The position numbers were made by a program, and so were the translations under genes. A DNA stretch of 64,000 nt from Gemmatimonadota bacterium. GTDB lineage: Bacteria > Gemmatimonadota > Gemmatimonadetes > Longimicrobiales > Gaopeijiaceae. Below, one piece after another: positions 61,346 to 64,000 of the stretch; position 1 is the first letter of the stretch, and each line of letters begins with the position of its first letter. A model generated the notes under the pieces. It was not told where the DNA came from. It did no database searches and saw only the letters and a list, made by a program, of their open reading frames with translations. The stretch lies in assembly GCA_021295815.1 (NCBI GenBank), contig JAGWBQ010000001.1, forward strand, positions 25,165 through 89,164, in the 5' to 3' direction.

Positions 61346-61840
61346 TCAACGGGCGCGCGACCCGGGAGTCGGCGTTCGGGACGCGGTCCGGGCTCCGCCT
61401 CCCATGCCCGACATCTCCGACATGTGGAACTGAACCACCTTCCACGCGCCGTCGACGAGAACACGGGTCTCCGAGTATCGCCAGACCCCCTCGACGACGA
61501 TGCCGCCGGGAAGGGTCACGGAGCCTTCAAGATAAGCCACCGAGACCGCTGCGTCGCCGTGGACTGCTGAGTCGAGGTCGTCGAGTTCGACATCGACACC
61601 CGCCCCGGCCTGAGCCGCTAAGTTGAGTTGCTGAGCGCTGAAGCCGGTGGAGAGCAGGGATCCGCCGTCGAGGAAAAATCCCCGAGCCGAGGGTAGAAAG
61701 TGAGAGAGGAAGTCTTCATACCGCCCCTCGCTCAAGGCCTCGAGCGTGGCTTGCACCGCATCTTCGACTTCGCGCTCCTGCGCATCAAGACCCGGGGTCC
61801 AGATCATCAGCGCGGCCGCAAGTGCCCCAATCCAACGCAT
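61346..61840 (-). CDS. Secreted SnoaL/NTF2-like protein
   Basis: 164 residues from ATG 61840 with GGAGG 6 nt upstream. Signal peptide MRWIGALAAALMIWTPGLDA. The mature part follows the NTF2-like cone fold: VEDAVQATLEALSEGRYEDF then LSHFLPSARGFFLDGG, VAYLEGSVTLPGGIVVEGVW and RYSETRVLVDGAWKVVQFHM, with SEMSG at the end, as in SnoaL_3/DUF4440 proteins. Substrate or ligand unknown. It lies 47 nt upstream of the FKBP gene on the same strand; divergent from the RND gene. Confidence 0.85.
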   Translation of the reverse strand: MRWIGALAAALMIWTPGLDAQEREVEDAVQATLEALSEGRYEDFLSHFLPSARGFFLDGGSLLSTGFSAQQLNLAAQAGAGVDVELDDLDSAVHGDAAVSVAYLEGSVTLPGGIVVEGVWRYSETRVLVDGAWKVVQFHMSEMSGMGGGARTASRTPTPGSRAR

Positions 61841-61947
61841 TTCACCCTCCAGCATCAAGACTATGGTCAAGCGCCACGCGGTGACGCGCATTCGAACAAA
61901 AGATAGCTACATGGCGTTTGGGACGAGGTTCCGGGCCGAGACCGCCT

Positions 61948-64000
61948 ATGGCTAGGGTCGCCCTCGCCTTCTGGGCCGGCCGCCTGGCCGCACCGCTCGT
62001 TCTGGCGGTGGCAGGGGTCGGGGTGATACTCACCTGGAGGGTCGCCGATCTCTCGCCCAGGGTCGAGCCCGAGTTCTTCTTCGCCGAGGACGATCCCCGA
62101 GTGCGGGAGTCGCTGGGAAGATCCGGCCCCAGGGACGGCCTGGGCAGCCAGCCGATAATCGTGCGCGTGGAGGATCTCGGTGGCGACGAAGATGCCTACG
62201 AAGACCGGGTCGAAGCGCTCGCGGAAACGCTCGCGGAGCTCGAGAGCGTCACCGCCGCCTACAGCATCGCCGACCAGGACGTCAGGCGGAGCCCGATGTT
62301 CGCCGCTCTCCTGCTCACGGACGACCCTGCGGCCACGAACGTGGTCCTCGAAACCCGGAACCCCGATCCCGAGTCGTTCGTGGCGGCCCTCGAGGAGGCG
62401 ATGGCGGCGTACAGAGGCAACGAACTCGACATCCAGGCCTCGGGCGTGCCGGTGCTGATGGAGCTGATTCGCCGCAACCTGCTTCGGGACCTCATCGTCT
62501 TCAGTGCAGCCGCGGCGATCATATTCGGACTCCTGATCACCCTTCTCTATCGCGACTTCGCTATCTCCGTCGGCGCTCTGGTCACCTGCGCACTCTCGGT
62601 AAGCGCGACCTTGCTGCTGGTGAACGTCCTCGGGGGAGCGATCGGATTGCTGACCGCCAACATCGTCACCATCACCTTCGTTCTCACGCTCTCCCACGTG
62701 GTCTTCATGACGGCGAACTGGCGACGCGCCCGCCGCGAGACCGACGAGGATGCGGACGATGCCCGTCGAAGCGCCCTCGGGCGCGGGATGCGGAGCACCT
62801 TCGAGGGTTCGTTTTGGGCGATGGCGACCACGGGCGCGGGCTTCCTTTCGCTCCTGTTCGCCTCGGCCCAGCCGCTTCAGGAGCTCGGTGCCGCCGGGGC
62901 GATCGCCGCGGTAACCGCTCTCGCTGTCGCCTACCTCGTCTACCCGGCCTTCCTGGGCAGGTGGGCCGGAGCGGGGCGGACCGACAGGAAGCGGGGTCAG
63001 GCAGGAGCCGGCGGCCCGGCCGGGCGGAGGATGGGCCGGCTTCTAGCCGACCGCGTGCTGGCGAGAGGCGGACGGGCATCACGGCTCCTTCTACCCGCGA
63101 CGGCGGCTGTCACCGTCATCGGTGCGCTCGGACTTCCGAGGCTCGACACCGACCCCGGCCTTCTCGCCTACTTCGACCGCGACGGCCCCATCCGTGCCGG
63201 GCTGGAGCAGATCGACCGCGACGGAGGCAGCAGCACTCTCGACTTCACCGTGAGGAGCGGCGACGGCTCCCGGCTCGACAACGACGAATCCTTCGCGCGG
63301 CTCGGCGCCCTTCAGGAAGCGTTGGAAGCGGACAGCGTGGTAGGAGTCATCCTCTCGCCGGTGACGCTCGTGGGTCACGCGCGCACCTTTCCGCTGGCCG
63401 GCTTCGCTCCTCTCTCCGTCATCATCGATATCTCCCTCGGACCTTTGGCCGGTCGCATCGGCCGGGCCCACTTCAGCGACGACCGCCTGAGCGGCCACTT
63501 CAACCTGCGCATGCGGGAGAGCATGGCGGGGGAGGGTCGCGACCGAGTGATGGAACGGGTGCGCCGCTACGCCGCCGAAACAGGCTTCGACGTCACGCGC
63601 ATGGGCGGCGTCTACCACTTGCAAGCCGAGCTTGGCGGCCTGATACGTGAGAGTCTCGTCAGCGGGATCGCCGCGCTGCTGGCCTTCTTCCTCCTTGTCG
63701 GTGCAGCGGTATCTCGCAACCTTCCGACCATGGTGCGCATGTGGGCCTGCCTCGCGGCGGTGCCGGCGATCGTGCTCGGCGGATTCGGCCATCTGGGCAT
63801 GGCTGTCGACATAATCACCTCGCCCGCAGCCAACGTGGCTCTGGCGATCGGCGTTGACGCCATGATCCACCTGGTGGTGCGCGTGCGCAAGCTCGCTCGC
63901 ACCGAAGAGCTGCCCTGGCGCGAGGCTCTGATCCAGATCGGTCCTCCGGTGATGGGAGCCACCCTGCTGGTGTGCGTCGGCTTCGGCATCTTCGCGCTCT
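61948..64000 (+). CDS. RND/MMPL-family membrane exporter (cut by window edge)
   Basis: At least 684 residues, open to the end of the window. ATG at 61948 gives MARVALAFWAGRLAAPLVLA, the first membrane helix; the periplasmic loop FFFAEDDPRVRESLG and GVPVLMELIRRNLLRDLIVF follow, then a block of helices (ANIVTITFVLTLSHVVFMTA), a second helix bundle after residue ~370 and a repeat of the fold with LALAIGVDAMIHLVVRVRKL near the edge. The twofold SSD-like repeat is typical of MMPL/HpnN-type lipid exporters. It probably moves a hydrophobic lipid with proton energy. Cargo cannot be told. Confidence 0.85.
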   Translation, partial: MARVALAFWAGRLAAPLVLAVAGVGVILTWRVADLSPRVEPEFFFAEDDPRVRESLGRSGPRDGLGSQPIIVRVEDLGGDEDAYEDRVEALAETLAELESVTAAYSIADQDVRRSPMFAALLLTDDPAATNVVLETRNPDPESFVAALEEAMAAYRGNELDIQASGVPVLMELIRRNLLRDLIVFSAAAAIIFGLLITLLYRDFAISVGALVTCALSVSATLLLVNVLGGAIGLLTANIVTITFVLTLSHVVFMTANWRRARRETDEDADDARRSALGRGMRSTFEGSFWAMATTGAGFLSLLFASAQPLQELGAAGAIAAVTALAVAYLVYPAFLGRWAGAGRTDRKRGQAGAGGPAGRRMGRLLADRVLARGGRASRLLLPATAAVTVIGALGLPRLDTDPGLLAYFDRDGPIRAGLEQIDRDGGSSTLDFTVRSGDGSRLDNDESFARLGALQEALEADSVVGVILSPVTLVGHARTFPLAGFAPLSVIIDISLGPLAGRIGRAHFSDDRLSGHFNLRMRESMAGEGRDRVMERVRRYAAETGFDVTRMGGVYHLQAELGGLIRESLVSGIAALLAFFLLVGAAVSRNLPTMVRMWACLAAVPAIVLGGFGHLGMAVDIITSPAANVALAIGVDAMIHLVVRVRKLARTEELPWREALIQIGPPVMGATLLVCVGFGIFAL

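Noticed and set aside
62814-63650. 278-residue plus-strand frame near the window end
   Set aside because: Different phase from the RND permease and Arg/Gly-rich; the RND frame has helices and motifs.

Overview
The window is 64 kb of very GC-rich bacterial chromosome with dense genes. I find no rRNA, tRNA, CRISPR array, phage or intact insertion sequence. The gene mix points to a Gemmatimonadota-like heterotroph. It includes 6-bladed beta-propeller lipoproteins, secreted TolB-propeller amidohydrolases in tandem, a PorX-type response regulator/PglZ protein, many exported peptidases and a PPi-type phosphofructokinase. That placement is inference from gene content; there is no marker rRNA.

Layout. 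1-5.1 kb: tail of an unknown gene, a 1421-residue secreted ankyrin protein (minus strand) and an IS3-type OrfA remnant. 5.1-12.2 kb: beta-propeller lipoprotein, M20 dipeptidase, an isopropylmalate dehydrogenase-family enzyme, TPR protein, Tat-exported glycosylasparaginase and two small conserved-looking proteins. 12.3-20.3 kb (minus): a tightly coupled envelope operon of beta-propeller lipoprotein, PorX-like regulator, MsbA-like ABC exporter, LpxL-like acyltransferase, a glycosyltransferase/DUF3108 fusion and an ICMT-like membrane methyltransferase; three of the junctions are 4-nt stop/start overlaps. 20.6-28.6 kb: DUF488 remnant, MBL hydrolase, S15 X-Pro peptidase with a TonB-like protein, a heme O synthase/P1 aminopeptidase fusion, a YkvA-like protein and a DUF481 protein. 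28.7-39.6 kb: Cu+ P-type ATPase, PdxH, two overlapping giant propeller-amidohydrolases and YbaN. 39.6-48.5 kb: PPi-PFK, YfcC carrier, RNA m5C methyltransferase, GroES-like protein, DinB protein, PA0069-type radical SAM protein, CNT nucleoside transporter and flavin reductase. 48.6-53.7 kb: gamma-glutamyltransferase, M20D amidohydrolase, an unknown secreted protein and a Holliday-resolvase-related protein. 53.8-57.6 kb: SoxC-like sulfite dehydrogenase with a lipoprotein cytochrome c, then a TPR protein. 57.6-64 kb: Smr protein, small lipoproteins, a decaying tandem duplication of TonB-domain lipoproteins, FKBP, a SnoaL-like protein and an RND/MMPL permease cut by the window edge.

Working together. 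Six exported or membrane-tethered enzymes target peptides or amides (M20, glycosylasparaginase, S15, P1, GGT, M20D). With the amino-acid/nucleoside carriers and the TonB-like protein they suggest a life scavenging peptides. The most unusual items are the all-cysteine-paired ankyrin modules, two in-frame fusions in which a signal-peptide-like helix joins a cytoplasmic or membrane enzyme to an exported domain, and the PorX-headed envelope-lipid operon.
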